A stretch of DNA of 64,000 bases from Woeseia sp. (GTDB lineage Bacteria > Pseudomonadota > Gammaproteobacteria > Steroidobacterales > Woeseiaceae), in NCBI GenBank assembly GCA_021773015.1, contig JAJFKW010000006.1, positions 186,001 through 250,000 of the forward strand. Direction: 5' to 3'. Made by a program: the position numbers and the translations under genes. Under the pieces are notes generated by a model. It was not told where the DNA came from, did no database searches, and saw only the letters and a program-made list of their open reading frames with translations. Below are positions 15,045 to 23,779 of this stretch, one piece after another (the stretch's first letter is position 1; each line of letters starts with the position of its first letter).

Positions 15045-17483
15045 TTACGGCCGAAAAATCTGCAGTTTTTTCATTTTCGAGCGCAGCGTGCTCGCCGGCA
15101 ATCCCAGCTTCGTCGCGGCGCCCAACTTACCGGAGATTTTCCAACCCGTCTCTTCCAGCGTGCTGATAATATGATCCCGCTCGACGCTGTGTAAATTCGA
15201 TACACTGGAACTAATCACTCTAGGTAGTTCGCTACGATTGCCGAATCGTGAGACATCCTGCGATGGGGATCTTGAAACAATCAACGGTTCGGCCAACTCA
15301 AGCACCGGGCCCGTTGTCGAGATTATTGCACGTTGAATGACGCCCTCCAGTTCTCGAATATTTCCTGGCCATGGATAGTCGTTAATCTGCTGCATCATGG
15401 ACGCAGAAATCGCACCGATATCACGCCCCAGTCTTTGCGCATGAATGCGTGCAAAGTGCTCTGTCAACAATCGTATATCGTCGCCACGATCCCGTAACGC
15501 CGGCAGGTCGATAGGAAATGTACTAATACGGTAATACATATCTGAGCGAAACTCGCCTGCCTCAATTGCCTGTGAAAGGTCACGGTTAGTCGCTGCAATG
15601 ATACGCACATCAACATGTGTCGTACGGTCACCGCCTAGCCTCTCAAATTGACCTTCCTGCAGCACACGTAACAATTTCGCCTGCACGCCTACAGGTAGTT
15701 CGCCTATTTCGTCGAGAAACAATGTGCCATTATCCGCAAGATCGAAGCGACCACGCTTTGCGACTTTCGCGTCAGTAAAAGCGCCAGCTTCATATCCAAA
15801 AAGCTCGCTTTCAATTAGATCACCCGGTAATGCCGCACAATTCACTTTTACCAGCGGTCTATCTCTGCGTCCGCTGCGCTCGTGGATCGCGCGGGCGATG
15901 AGTTCCTTGCCCGTTCCTGTTTCGCCGGATATAAGCACCGGGGTTGCCGTATCAGCAACCTGCTCAACCATTTGCAAGCATTGCATAAGAACCGCACTTT
16001 GACCGACGATTTCGTCAAATCCGTGCGACGATTCGATCTCCTGCCTGAGATATATATTTTCAGCTTCCAAGCGATCCGTCGCGTTACGCAGACCGTCAAG
16101 CGCCTGATCGAGATCACGATATGATTTCAGGCGCAATATAAAGTTGGCGAAAAGGTCCGAAAACACACGCAGTTCTAATATGTCTTGGTCTGTCCAGCGG
16201 CGACACTCGGAAAAGTTACTGAATGTTGCGGCGCCAACCACTTCGTCAGCAACCAAAAGAGGTAGAACCGTAAACGACTTTACGCCGATCTCCGATAATG
16301 ATTGCCGGTCACGCGTATAGCTTCGAGGCAGTTCCCTTACGTCATCAATGCGAATGACTTCGCCATTTCTTGCGCATTCCGCCAACTTCGGAAATTTCTC
16401 CATGGAGACGACCCGAGAAGGTGCGACGTCGACTTCATTCCAGTAGTACTCCATAAGCGCCACATTGGTCTGAGGATCCAACCATATCAATGTGGATCTG
16501 TCTGCTGATACCGATTTACATATCATCTGCAGACAATTTCGCAACACAGAATCTACGTCTTCATTGGTCGACTTCAGAAGTTTGGCGGAGATGTCCGACA
16601 CCAGTTGTTGGTAGCGCAGGCGACTGTTCAAAGCACTACGAGTTTGCCGAAGATCGAGAATGTTTGTTTCCGAACCCCACATTCTATAAAGACAGCCGTC
16701 CTTTATTTCACCCGATAAACTAACGCGCAGCGCGCACTCCTCCGCATTTCGATTTTTATAAATTAGCTCATAGTCAGAAATTCTGTAGTTATTTTCAACG
16801 AATGATCGGAAGTAACGCGAATGCGCTTCATCATCATTGTTGCTATCCAACAATGCCATTTTGTTGCCAACGACCTCAGCAGGCGAGATTGCTTCTAGCT
16901 CCCTCGCAAAGGCCTTGTTACACCATATGAGAATCGCGCCATGGCTGCGCTTGATTTGTTCATCGACAGATACCGATATCGGCATTGGGGGATCGAATTC
17001 GTAACAGTAAACTGCGTTTGTCGTCGTATCTAATACTGACTCGAAACGATCCTCCGATTGCGACAAATTGGACTCCGCAAGACGTACACGGGCAGCGGAT
17101 GCCAGGTAGGCGCTCTCGAATTTCTTACGATGTAGAAGCGCGATCAGCGTGCCGAATGCAACCAATGCAAATGCGCTCCTCGATAGGAACCAGTGCACCC
17201 AATAAGGAACTAGGCTGTCGCCGCCATGCGGCATGCGCTGGTCCGAATTGCTCGTATCGAGCACGAGCAAAACCTGATCAACACCGACAACAATGACCGC
17301 AAGCAAGATGCCGACAAACAACATAGTCCGTCCGAGGGTTGGTGCCACACTTTGCGAAAGCGTACCGGTGCAAACAATCATACAAATTATGCAAAGTGAC
17401 GATACAAATATGATCAGGTCAACGACCTGCATTAGAAATTCGGCGTTTAAATTCAGCACTTGCAGCTCAATTTGTGCAGCCAT
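15045..17483 (-). CDS. membrane-anchored sigma-54 transcription activator with PAS and GAF domains
   Basis: An 812-residue enhancer-binding protein. Three hydrophobic segments (about 20-40, 53-74, 96-117) anchor it in the inner membrane. A PAS-like domain (about 142-270) and a GAF domain (about 295-445) follow, then a coiled linker and the AAA+ domain. The latter has Walker A GETGTGKE, Walker B LFLDEIGEL, the arginine-finger region and PWPGNIREL. The C-terminus is a Fis-type helix-turn-helix (765-810). The loop that contacts sigma-54 reads GAFTDA instead of GAFTGA. The gene lies between the DUF11 cluster and a divergent sigma-54 promoter at 17913-17928, so that promoter, the DUF11 genes, or both are candidate targets. 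Ligand unknown. Confidence 0.9.
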   Translation of the reverse strand: MAAQIELQVLNLNAEFLMQVVDLIIFVSSLCIICMIVCTGTLSQSVAPTLGRTMLFVGILLAVIVVGVDQVLLVLDTSNSDQRMPHGGDSLVPYWVHWFLSRSAFALVAFGTLIALLHRKKFESAYLASAARVRLAESNLSQSEDRFESVLDTTTNAVYCYEFDPPMPISVSVDEQIKRSHGAILIWCNKAFARELEAISPAEVVGNKMALLDSNNDDEAHSRYFRSFVENNYRISDYELIYKNRNAEECALRVSLSGEIKDGCLYRMWGSETNILDLRQTRSALNSRLRYQQLVSDISAKLLKSTNEDVDSVLRNCLQMICKSVSADRSTLIWLDPQTNVALMEYYWNEVDVAPSRVVSMEKFPKLAECARNGEVIRIDDVRELPRSYTRDRQSLSEIGVKSFTVLPLLVADEVVGAATFSNFSECRRWTDQDILELRVFSDLFANFILRLKSYRDLDQALDGLRNATDRLEAENIYLRQEIESSHGFDEIVGQSAVLMQCLQMVEQVADTATPVLISGETGTGKELIARAIHERSGRRDRPLVKVNCAALPGDLIESELFGYEAGAFTDAKVAKRGRFDLADNGTLFLDEIGELPVGVQAKLLRVLQEGQFERLGGDRTTHVDVRIIAATNRDLSQAIEAGEFRSDMYYRISTFPIDLPALRDRGDDIRLLTEHFARIHAQRLGRDIGAISASMMQQINDYPWPGNIRELEGVIQRAIISTTGPVLELAEPLIVSRSPSQDVSRFGNRSELPRVISSSVSNLHSVERDHIISTLEETGWKISGKLGAATKLGLPASTLRSKMKKLQIFRP

Positions 17484-17770
17484 CTATCTGAGAATCGCAG
17501 TCTCAAGCAACCACACGCCAGCCTGCCAATTCTCCAAAATTGAGCAGACGAACAATTATAGTTGACGTTAGCAATGCGGCTCACGACTGTAAGCCTAAGA
17601 TTCGCACATCGAAAAAAAGGCCTGCGCGCGGAGTGTCGAAAGCCGCCGGATATCGCGGTCAACATCACACGACTTCCAAATATGGCATTGCCCGACTAGC
17701 GTGCTACGCATTTCGATGCAGAAGCGTCCCAGATAAATTCCTTCGACACGTCTTTTTTATCACTGATTTG

Positions 17771-17825
17771 CGACAAAAGTCACGATATTTCGCGACCTTA
17801 CGCGGAGTTTCGTCACTTTTGGTCG
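17771..17825. promoter_or_regulatory. candidate enhancer: inverted repeat upstream of a sigma-54 promoter
   Basis: The left half CGACAAAAGTCACGA (17771-17785) and the right half TCGTCACTTTTGGTCG (17810-17825) are inverted copies that differ by one inserted base and one mismatch. Their midpoint is about 120 bases upstream of the -24 element, a usual distance for an activator site. The adjacent sigma-54 activator is the obvious candidate to bind it. Confidence 0.5.
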
Positions 17826-17912
17826 TCATCTCATTCATACAAATTTTAGCCTAATTTCATAAGCTATTGTTTTACATAATATTTTCGAGTTTTTTTCTGG
17901 TTTTTCAAAAAC

Positions 17913-17928
17913 TGGCACGAGTTATGCA
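17913..17928 (+). promoter_or_regulatory. sigma-54 promoter of the receiver/HDOD genes
   Basis: TGGCACG-AGTT-ATGCA keeps the invariant GG and GC ten bases apart and matches the -24/-12 consensus almost fully. Transcription would start near 17940, about 93 bases before the receiver gene's ATG. Confidence 0.8.
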
Positions 17929-18032
17929 ATAGATGGTCGTAAACGAGCAAAATTTTGGATTCCATATTTCGTGCGCTAAATGTAGTCCGAAAACGTACAA
18001 CCGGATTGGGCAGACAAGTGGAGAATCATGTA

Positions 18033-18530
18033 ATGAATATGCTTTTGATTGAAGATAATAGAAGCAAAGCGGCATGGATAAGCCAAGCGTTTAAGACCAG
18101 TAGACTAAAATGCGTAACTCGCAGAATTGATCAGTGCAAAGCCATCATGAAATTCGTCAGCGGCATGGCATTGTACGAAGCGACCCCCGCCCCAGATCTG
18201 ACACTTTTTGATTTTTCGGAGCCTGACGCAAACAGCGTGAAACTCTTGCGTGGCTTATTGCGAGCGACCAAGAAGATCGACGAACCGATTGTCCTGTTTA
18301 CCAGCGAAAAATCTGAACAACTCTTAAAGGAAATTTGTGCAATCGAAAAAATGCGTGAGCCGCACGCGGCGACAGCATTTTTTCCGTTTGTCAGACGGAT
18401 GCGCGATTTACCCACGCAGAGATTTCTCGATTCGCTTAGCTTAGTTGCCAATTTGGGCACTGTTGTCGTAAGAGTTCCCGAGCAATTACTGGTAAATGGT
18501 GGTGACGAAGATTCATTGATCAGTGCATAG
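18033..18530 (+). CDS. stand-alone divergent response-regulator receiver protein
   Basis: 165 residues from the ATG at 18033, which has GGAG nine bases upstream; the frame is open further up but without a better site. The first strand MNMLLIEDN carries the acidic pair, FDFSEPD supplies a candidate phospho-acceptor aspartate near residue 58, and VLFTSEKS supplies Thr/Ser and Lys, so the phosphorylation site looks complete though the sequence is divergent. No DNA-binding or enzymatic output domain follows; the last 50 residues are of unknown role. It sits behind a sigma-54 promoter and 132 bases before an HDOD gene, so it probably acts by protein contact in the same pathway. Confidence 0.75.
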   Translation: MNMLLIEDNRSKAAWISQAFKTSRLKCVTRRIDQCKAIMKFVSGMALYEATPAPDLTLFDFSEPDANSVKLLRGLLRATKKIDEPIVLFTSEKSEQLLKEICAIEKMREPHAATAFFPFVRRMRDLPTQRFLDSLSLVANLGTVVVRVPEQLLVNGGDEDSLISA

Positions 18531-18662
18531 CGCGAATCAACCCTACTGTTTTTTTAGTTCGGCCATGCCGCTGATATCGCGGACAAGGAGCAAGCGATCA
18601 TTTAGAATCACAAATCACACGCGCTATTCTTGCCGAGGCTAGGATGCACCCAGGAGTACTCC

Positions 18663-19505
18663 ATGTCGGCTGAAGAACAAAGCCAGTTTTTAACTGAACT
18701 CGCACAAGATCTAAATTCCAAAAATATCGATTTACCCTCTTTTCCGGACGTGGTCATTAACATTCGAACGTCACTTGAGGACCCCGGATGTACTGCCGAA
18801 AGGCTTGGCGGCGTCGTAAAGGCCGACCCAGTTCTTGCGGCGCGTTTACTTATTGCGGCCAATTCGGCGTTTCACAATCGTGCTGGAATCGAAATTGTCG
18901 ACTTAGACCTTGCGATCAGTCGACTCGGATTTGAAGTCGTTCGAAATACCGCCATTACGCTCGCTGTCGAGCAAATATTCAATGCGTCGCAACATGAAGA
19001 ATTACGAGAATCGGTCAAGGGAATTTGGAATAATAGTCTGGCGCTCGCATCTATGTGCTTTGTTGTCGCACGCGGCTCCGGCTCGGTTAACCCAGACAAT
19101 GCGTTTATTGGAGGCTTACTGCACGAAGTTGGTAAGCTCTACATTCTCACCAAGGTAAGAAATTTCCCTGCATTGATGGGAGATAGCGAATCACTAGAGC
19201 AAGTACTAAATCAGTGGTACAGCACGGTCGGAAAGTCGATTGTAGAGGCATGGGGCTTTTCTGACGAAATTGCCGACTCCATCGACGCCGACGAAAATTT
19301 CACTAATAATGCCAGCGGTCCGGCATCGTTAGTCGACGTGGTCTTTACCTCGCGAATATTACTCAGCGGCTCGGAGGAGGCGTTCATTGCTGATGCTGGG
19401 CCGGAAACTATGGGTAAATTGAGAATCAGTGAGGAATCACTGCCTTCGCTTCGAAATGCATATGATTTGCATTCGGAGTCGCTGCGCCAATCTGTTGGCC
19501 GCTAA
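18663..19505 (+). CDS. HDOD-domain signalling protein
   Basis: 280 residues from the ATG at 18663, with AGGAG six bases upstream. Nearly the whole length is an HDOD domain (DLPSFPDVVINIR, then KADPVLAARLLIAANSA, then LLHEVGKLY). The HD dyad of true HD hydrolases is HE here (LLHEVGK), so catalysis is unlikely; HDOD proteins mostly act as regulatory scaffolds in c-di-GMP, motility or stress signalling. A close paralogue of the same length lies at 37830-38669 at the end of the flagellar run. It is probably transcribed with the receiver gene upstream. Confidence 0.88.
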   Translation: MSAEEQSQFLTELAQDLNSKNIDLPSFPDVVINIRTSLEDPGCTAERLGGVVKADPVLAARLLIAANSAFHNRAGIEIVDLDLAISRLGFEVVRNTAITLAVEQIFNASQHEELRESVKGIWNNSLALASMCFVVARGSGSVNPDNAFIGGLLHEVGKLYILTKVRNFPALMGDSESLEQVLNQWYSTVGKSIVEAWGFSDEIADSIDADENFTNNASGPASLVDVVFTSRILLSGSEEAFIADAGPETMGKLRISEESLPSLRNAYDLHSESLRQSVGR

Positions 19506-19513
19506 TTAAGAAT

Positions 19514-19543
19514 GCCCTTTCGCACCAGTAGATGCGAAAGGGC
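19514..19543. terminator. 10-base stem-loop after the HDOD gene
   Basis: GCCCTTTCGC (19514-19523) pairs fully with GCGAAAGGGC (19534-19543) across a 10-base loop, just past the HDOD stop codon and in front of the convergent pilus operon's end. There is no T-run, so it may be a Rho-assisted or bidirectional boundary element. Confidence 0.45.
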
Positions 19544-19640
19544 CTGTACGAGCACTAATCATGACTTCCGTCACGATCTGCGAAACAAATGCCCGCACTG
19601 ACGACCGTTGTTTGAATTCAACCGAATCTTATGTCGCTTT

Positions 19641-20261
19641 CTATTGGCGAAACCCGACGTCGTATCGAGAGTCGATATTGTAAGCAGTCTGCGTGTTGTC
19701 CGATTGAATACTGCCACTGCTTGGCACACCGTCATCGCCACGAGCCTCCAATATCTGCGCTATGTCACCTGGAATTTCGCCGAATACAACATTGTGGCCG
19801 CTTAGATTATAGAGCGCCAAGTCGATACCCACTAAGCCGCCAAATGAATTAGACGGCTGCTGATAGCTCGCGTTGGTGCTGTCAATCGGACCAGCGATCA
19901 GGCCCGCGCCGCGTAAGTGCTTCCAAATCTTGCGGGATTCGTTGCCGTTGTTGGTCGAATTCCATCGGCCATCGATATTGCCATTTCCGTTACCGTTATC
20001 CGCTGCCGCCCAGGTTCCTGAGAAGCGGGTAGACGCTGACGGGTCGTCGCCAGGCAGTGAACCATAGCGATCCTGGTACGCGTAAATTGCCGCCGACACA
20101 CCAGAGAAGTCATTCTCGATTCGCTTGATTTTCGCGTTAGTAATCATCTCCCGGCCCTTCAACACGCCGCCGATCAACAGACCAATTATTACCAAGACAA
20201 TAGCGATTTCAACCAGAGTAAAACCTGACTGTTTTCGCAGATTCGGCAGTTCCATTTTCAC
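19641..20261 (-). CDS. type IV prepilin-like protein (major or minor pseudopilin)
   Basis: 206 residues from a GTG at 20261 with GAGGA seven bases upstream. The prepilin leader ends QSG, cut before FTLVEIAIVLVIIG, with Phe+1 and Glu+5. That hydrophobic helix forms the pilus core. The globular part is rich in Asn, Gly and Ser and has no cysteine pair. It is last in the MSHA-like operon and separated by 175 bases from the gene before it, so it may have its own promoter. Needs a prepilin peptidase, which is not in this window. MshA-like in position, but identity to MshA cannot be judged by eye. Confidence 0.88.
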   Translation of the reverse strand: MKMELPNLRKQSGFTLVEIAIVLVIIGLLIGGVLKGREMITNAKIKRIENDFSGVSAAIYAYQDRYGSLPGDDPSASTRFSGTWAAADNGNGNGNIDGRWNSTNNGNESRKIWKHLRGAGLIAGPIDSTNASYQQPSNSFGGLVGIDLALYNLSGHNVVFGEIPGDIAQILEARGDDGVPSSGSIQSDNTQTAYNIDSRYDVGFRQ

Positions 20262-20436
20262 GATAGCATCCTCAATTAGTTGTGCGTGAAGCGGGTTAAT
20301 TATCGTCCATTCGCGAGCAGAACGATTTCATCCTATGAGTATGTCATCGGCCTGAACGGCAAATTCTTTAGGTCATTAATATCATTAAATACAATAGATT
20401 AGCGAAAATGAGACGTAATTCCGCAACCGACTAGAA

Positions 20437-21207
20437 CTACGGTAATTGACCCGCCTCGAGCATCAGTTTGTAGAGTAGGTTTGGCGAACTCCAGATGACC
20501 AAATCGTCGTACTCGGCCCCGCTCAATTCACTACGATCCCTAGTAACAAAGACGCCATCCAAATTCACCGTATAGCTTTGACCGGATGCACCACCGCCGA
20601 TTGTTCCTCCAATATTCTCCATTTGGTCAGCTGATGTCGTGCCAGCCCAGTCCTCGCCGAGCGAATAGACAATGAACGGTGCCGTGTCGGTCAGCGTTGA
20701 ATTAGCAGATCCGCATGCCGTTGCCGTCGTCCCGGTTGAGGTCGAGCAGACTACTAAATCCGGCATCAATGAACTAATCGTTACATTCTGCATCTCTCCG
20801 ACGGTCGTTAAGTCCCATTGGCCGTTGCTATCGCTGTCCGATGCGGAAACGCTATAGCGAACGGGTGCGCCCCACTTGTCTAATAACAAGTTGTCGTTGT
20901 TTCTGGCACCGCTCAGCCCGAGCGTTGTCGCCGGTATGAAGCCATGTTGCGCAATGCAAGATCCAACATTGGCTGCTGCAGCGCCGTTGCTTGCTGGCGT
21001 CGCTGGACACGGCAGCCGTCCATTTGATATTGCGTAACCATGAATCGCGTCTTCAATTAGCTTCATCTGATCACGCGCTTCACGAATACGGGCGTTTTCC
21101 CGCTGCACGGAAAGCGGCATTGCTAGTCCGCCAAGTACCAGACCCATTATCAAAATGACGATCGCAAGTTCGACGAGACTAAACCCACTTTGCTTCATAG
21201 TATTCAC
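20437..21207 (-). CDS. prepilin-like protein of the MSHA-like pilus
   Basis: A 256-residue pseudopilin. The leader MNTMKQSG is cut before FSLVELAIVILIMG (Phe+1, Glu+5). The globular domain contains four scattered cysteines (LPCPATP, VGSCIAQ, VVCSTST, TACGS) that could pair in the periplasm. Larger than a typical major pilin, so a minor pilin at the tip or an assembly initiator is likely. It starts 8 bases after the stop of the neighbouring gene, in one operon. Confidence 0.85.
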   Translation of the reverse strand: MNTMKQSGFSLVELAIVILIMGLVLGGLAMPLSVQRENARIREARDQMKLIEDAIHGYAISNGRLPCPATPASNGAAAANVGSCIAQHGFIPATTLGLSGARNNDNLLLDKWGAPVRYSVSASDSDSNGQWDLTTVGEMQNVTISSLMPDLVVCSTSTGTTATACGSANSTLTDTAPFIVYSLGEDWAGTTSADQMENIGGTIGGGASGQSYTVNLDGVFVTRDRSELSGAEYDDLVIWSSPNLLYKLMLEAGQLP

Positions 21208-21214
21208 GGTTACT

Positions 21215-22648
21215 TCAGCACTCGAAATTGTTTAGAGATTCATCGATACAGAACAATCGATCATTGAAAATACTGGTGCTCGGCATTGATTCAAAATTCG
21301 CAGCACCACCGATATAGGGCAACGCAGCGAGATTGCCGCCTTCCAAGTAATTATCCAGCGCCCCCTTGGTATCAACGTCTATCGGCGGCGCGTCGCGAAC
21401 TTGTGAGAGGCTCCGAAGCCGGCTACCAGAGAAAATTATTAGTGCCGCGTACTGGCCCGAACCATTTACGGCGAGGCAGTTTGAGCAACTGTTAGGTACG
21501 GCGGAGTTTGGTTCGAATGACTCGGCGACGACGTAGAAAAAGTGATCCTTCCAATTTCGCCATGAAGCTAGCATCGTTGCGGTCCATTGAGGAACCGCCG
21601 TCGAATCACAATCGTTTAGAATTTGCGAAATAGTGTTACCGATTGCCGCATTGCTTTGCGCTACATTATCCGGCAAGCGACCGGATAAAACACCGAAATC
21701 TGCATCGGCATATGCGCCATCAAGACGATAATCAGACAGCGAAAGTGGGCTCGGCCACGGAAGCCGACGGTCGTTACTACCACCAACATTATTTTTCGCA
21801 TAGTCCGCAACACACGCGGCAACGGCATTTCCGAGATCGCCAATACGGCTCGTATAGTCTTGGCGACCGTCGACTAGTCGGGCAAGGTCGCTACGAGAGA
21901 TTGATGCGATTCTATCGTTGTGTGAAAACTCGTCCGATGAGCCAACGCGTGCTATCAGTTGATCTATGCTGTCAGGCGTCGACGAAAGGGTCGCATTTGA
22001 GATTCCCGTAATCGAGTCAGCCTCAAGAAAATTCGCCGCGTTAAAATTGCTGTCGCAGTGCTGTAGCGGATCTGTAGTAGCAACTCGCTGTTGTCCCGGA
22101 TGCGCATCCATAGCCGCAATGACCAGTGCAACCGGACGCTCTCGCGGCAGTGCGCCTTCAAGCAACATGCCATCTTCCAATGCATATAATTGAAGTTGCC
22201 CGTTACTATCTGGATTTATCATCGAAGAAGTTGCAGAGGACCCGGCCTTATGCGAACCCGAAACGACATACCACAAGCACTCTTTCGCACCGTCGGTGGG
22301 GACATTCAATCCCAGCGTTCGCCATGGCAACCTGCCAATCACTGTGACGCCAGGAGCAGCACAGTTTGCCGTATGTGCGACACCTTCTATTGTCGCGCCC
22401 GTGTCGTCTATGTCTGGACAAGGTAGTTGAAGCATATTCCCAGGGGTGCGCTCAACGGTGGTTGCAGCGTATGCCAGCAAAGCGTCGCGAGCCGCCGAAA
22501 GCGAAGCTTGCGTGTGCTGCGCTTTACGAATTTTGAATGCGCCGGAACTAATTCTTGCTACCAATAATGCGGACGTCGCGAGCAACACCGCCAGCATCAT
22601 CATCAACAGTGCCGCACCGCCTTGCCGCGGTGCCACGGACCTAGCCAT
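21215..22648 (-). CDS. large minor pilin-like protein (MshP/PilX/GspK type)
   Basis: 477 residues from the ATG at 22648, which overlaps the preceding gene's stop by 8 bases. The N-terminus MARSVAPRQGG followed by AALLMMMLAVLLATSALLV is a class III-like leader and helix, but Glu+5 is missing, as in GspK/PilX-type proteins that cap the fibre. The long periplasmic part has about a dozen cysteines, including two close together in SCSNC, and many Asp/Asn/Ser. Likely a tip-located minor pilin. Confidence 0.8.
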   Translation of the reverse strand: MARSVAPRQGGAALLMMMLAVLLATSALLVARISSGAFKIRKAQHTQASLSAARDALLAYAATTVERTPGNMLQLPCPDIDDTGATIEGVAHTANCAAPGVTVIGRLPWRTLGLNVPTDGAKECLWYVVSGSHKAGSSATSSMINPDSNGQLQLYALEDGMLLEGALPRERPVALVIAAMDAHPGQQRVATTDPLQHCDSNFNAANFLEADSITGISNATLSSTPDSIDQLIARVGSSDEFSHNDRIASISRSDLARLVDGRQDYTSRIGDLGNAVAACVADYAKNNVGGSNDRRLPWPSPLSLSDYRLDGAYADADFGVLSGRLPDNVAQSNAAIGNTISQILNDCDSTAVPQWTATMLASWRNWKDHFFYVVAESFEPNSAVPNSCSNCLAVNGSGQYAALIIFSGSRLRSLSQVRDAPPIDVDTKGALDNYLEGGNLAALPYIGGAANFESMPSTSIFNDRLFCIDESLNNFEC

Positions 22649-23153
22649 TGTGTTTGCCGTCCCGGCTGGACACGCCACGATCTAACGGATTATCAGTATC
22701 ACCGACAGATTCAATATTGGAGGTCTCTTCGCTCTCCGCGTCCCGCTTCCCGTCCGATTCTACGTCGCCTTTTCCCGATGGCAGAGATGTTTCCCGGTGG
22801 CGAATTATTGTTACTTCGCCAGGAAACAGGAAGTCCTCCGGCACAATTCGTCGCGAGCCTTCTATAAAGTCTCCGTTGCGCCAGCTACGTGCCTCACCGG
22901 TCGAATTTATTATGAAACCGGCAGCACCAGCCGGTTTTCTCATGCGGACAGGTTCTTCCGAGCTGCGTTCTCCTACAACGCCAAGATCTTGCGGGTCCAT
23001 TCTCGCAGCATCCAATTGGCGCCGTTGATCCGGAGAAAAAAACACTCGATCAACGGATATGGTATCTAACGACTCGTACACCGTCTGGCCCTCCGCGAAC
23101 GCAGAAACCGTAATTCCACTGCCTATCACTAGCATTGCGAACCTAGCATTCAC
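22641..23153 (-). CDS. MshK-like periplasmic pilus assembly protein
   Basis: 170 residues with a signal peptide (MNARFAMLVIGSGITVSAFA). Motifs RVFFSPDQRRQL, then GAAGFIINSTGEARSWRNGDFI, then VTIIRH, resemble the short GspC/PilP-like MshK proteins, which link the inner-membrane platform to the secretin. The C-terminal 50 residues are charged and low in complexity. It overlaps the MshJ-like gene by 4 bases and the following pilin gene by 8, so translation is coupled along the operon. Confidence 0.7.
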   Translation of the reverse strand: MNARFAMLVIGSGITVSAFAEGQTVYESLDTISVDRVFFSPDQRRQLDAARMDPQDLGVVGERSSEEPVRMRKPAGAAGFIINSTGEARSWRNGDFIEGSRRIVPEDFLFPGEVTIIRHRETSLPSGKGDVESDGKRDAESEETSNIESVGDTDNPLDRGVSSRDGKHNG

Positions 23154-23779
23154 GACTGAGCGTCCTTATCGATTACATCGGAGGTCACCACACTGAATAT
23201 TTGCAGCGAACACGTCGCCTGCAAATTAACTTGGTTTGCCTTCAACACACTTCCGACGTTGTTTCGGATCAATGAACAGGCATCAATCTTAATCAGCCCG
23301 GGTGCCTGCTCTTGAATCTGATCGATGAATCTCAATAGATCGACTTCGTGTAGCAGTCCCATCTCAAGCCGCAAATGACTCAGTCTAATTTGAACTTGAC
23401 CATCGGCCAGTATGGAATCGGTCGGCGCAATCACTTGCAGTTGCGGCTCAATCGCGTAGTTCACTCTTGGCAGCACTAGGTCTTCCGTGGTTACGCGAAG
23501 CGTCTCCAACCAATCCAATCGGCGCTCTTCGCCAACAAAACCTAAATCACGCAGTGCGTTGTATCGCCGATGATATCGATCGACTAGGCGACGTCGATAC
23601 ACCAACGCCGCGTAATCCTCATGCACTGCGCTCTGATTAGCGCTAAAACGCAGGTGTGAATTCTGTTGACTGTCATGGAACATCGACGTAGCTAGCAACG
23701 TAGCCAATGACATTATTGCCGATACCAACGGTAGCAACATGTTTCTGCGAAGGTAGGCCCAATCCATTTCAAATGTCAT
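23150..23779 (-). CDS. PilO/MshJ-like inner-membrane pilus assembly protein
   Basis: 209 residues from the ATG at 23779, which lies inside the last codons of the preceding gene. One transmembrane helix (about 14-33, LLPLVSAIMSLATLLATSMF), then a coiled-coil-prone stretch rich in Arg, Tyr and Asp, then a ferredoxin-like beta-alpha fold, as in PilO and MshJ. These proteins pair with PilN/MshI to form the inner-membrane alignment complex. Confidence 0.78.
   Translation of the reverse strand: MTFEMDWAYLRRNMLLPLVSAIMSLATLLATSMFHDSQQNSHLRFSANQSAVHEDYAALVYRRRLVDRYHRRYNALRDLGFVGEERRLDWLETLRVTTEDLVLPRVNYAIEPQLQVIAPTDSILADGQVQIRLSHLRLEMGLLHEVDLLRFIDQIQEQAPGLIKIDACSLIRNNVGSVLKANQVNLQATCSLQIFSVVTSDVIDKDAQS

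Larger units (their letters stand above)
17484..18032. other. divergent regulatory region between the activator gene and the receiver gene
   Basis: 549 bases with no convincing gene. It holds an imperfect inverted repeat (17771-17825) and a sigma-54 promoter (17913-17928) reading right. The stretch around 17830-17910 is rich in A and T, as expected for a bendable region between an enhancer and a promoter. Nothing recognisable was seen in 17484-17770. Confidence 0.6.

Noticed and set aside
14757-15194. 145-codon plus-strand frame between the activator and the DUF11 genes
   Set aside because: It runs antisense into the DNA-binding end of the activator and has no recognisable features.
17540-17854. 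104-codon plus-strand frame upstream of the receiver gene
   Set aside because: It overlaps the inverted repeat and regulatory region, is basic and of low quality as a protein, and has no ribosome site.
20630-20644. TGGCACG-N4-CAGC element on the minus strand inside a pseudopilin gene
   Set aside because: It is inside coding sequence, its -12 half is poor and no gene starts within 300 bases downstream.
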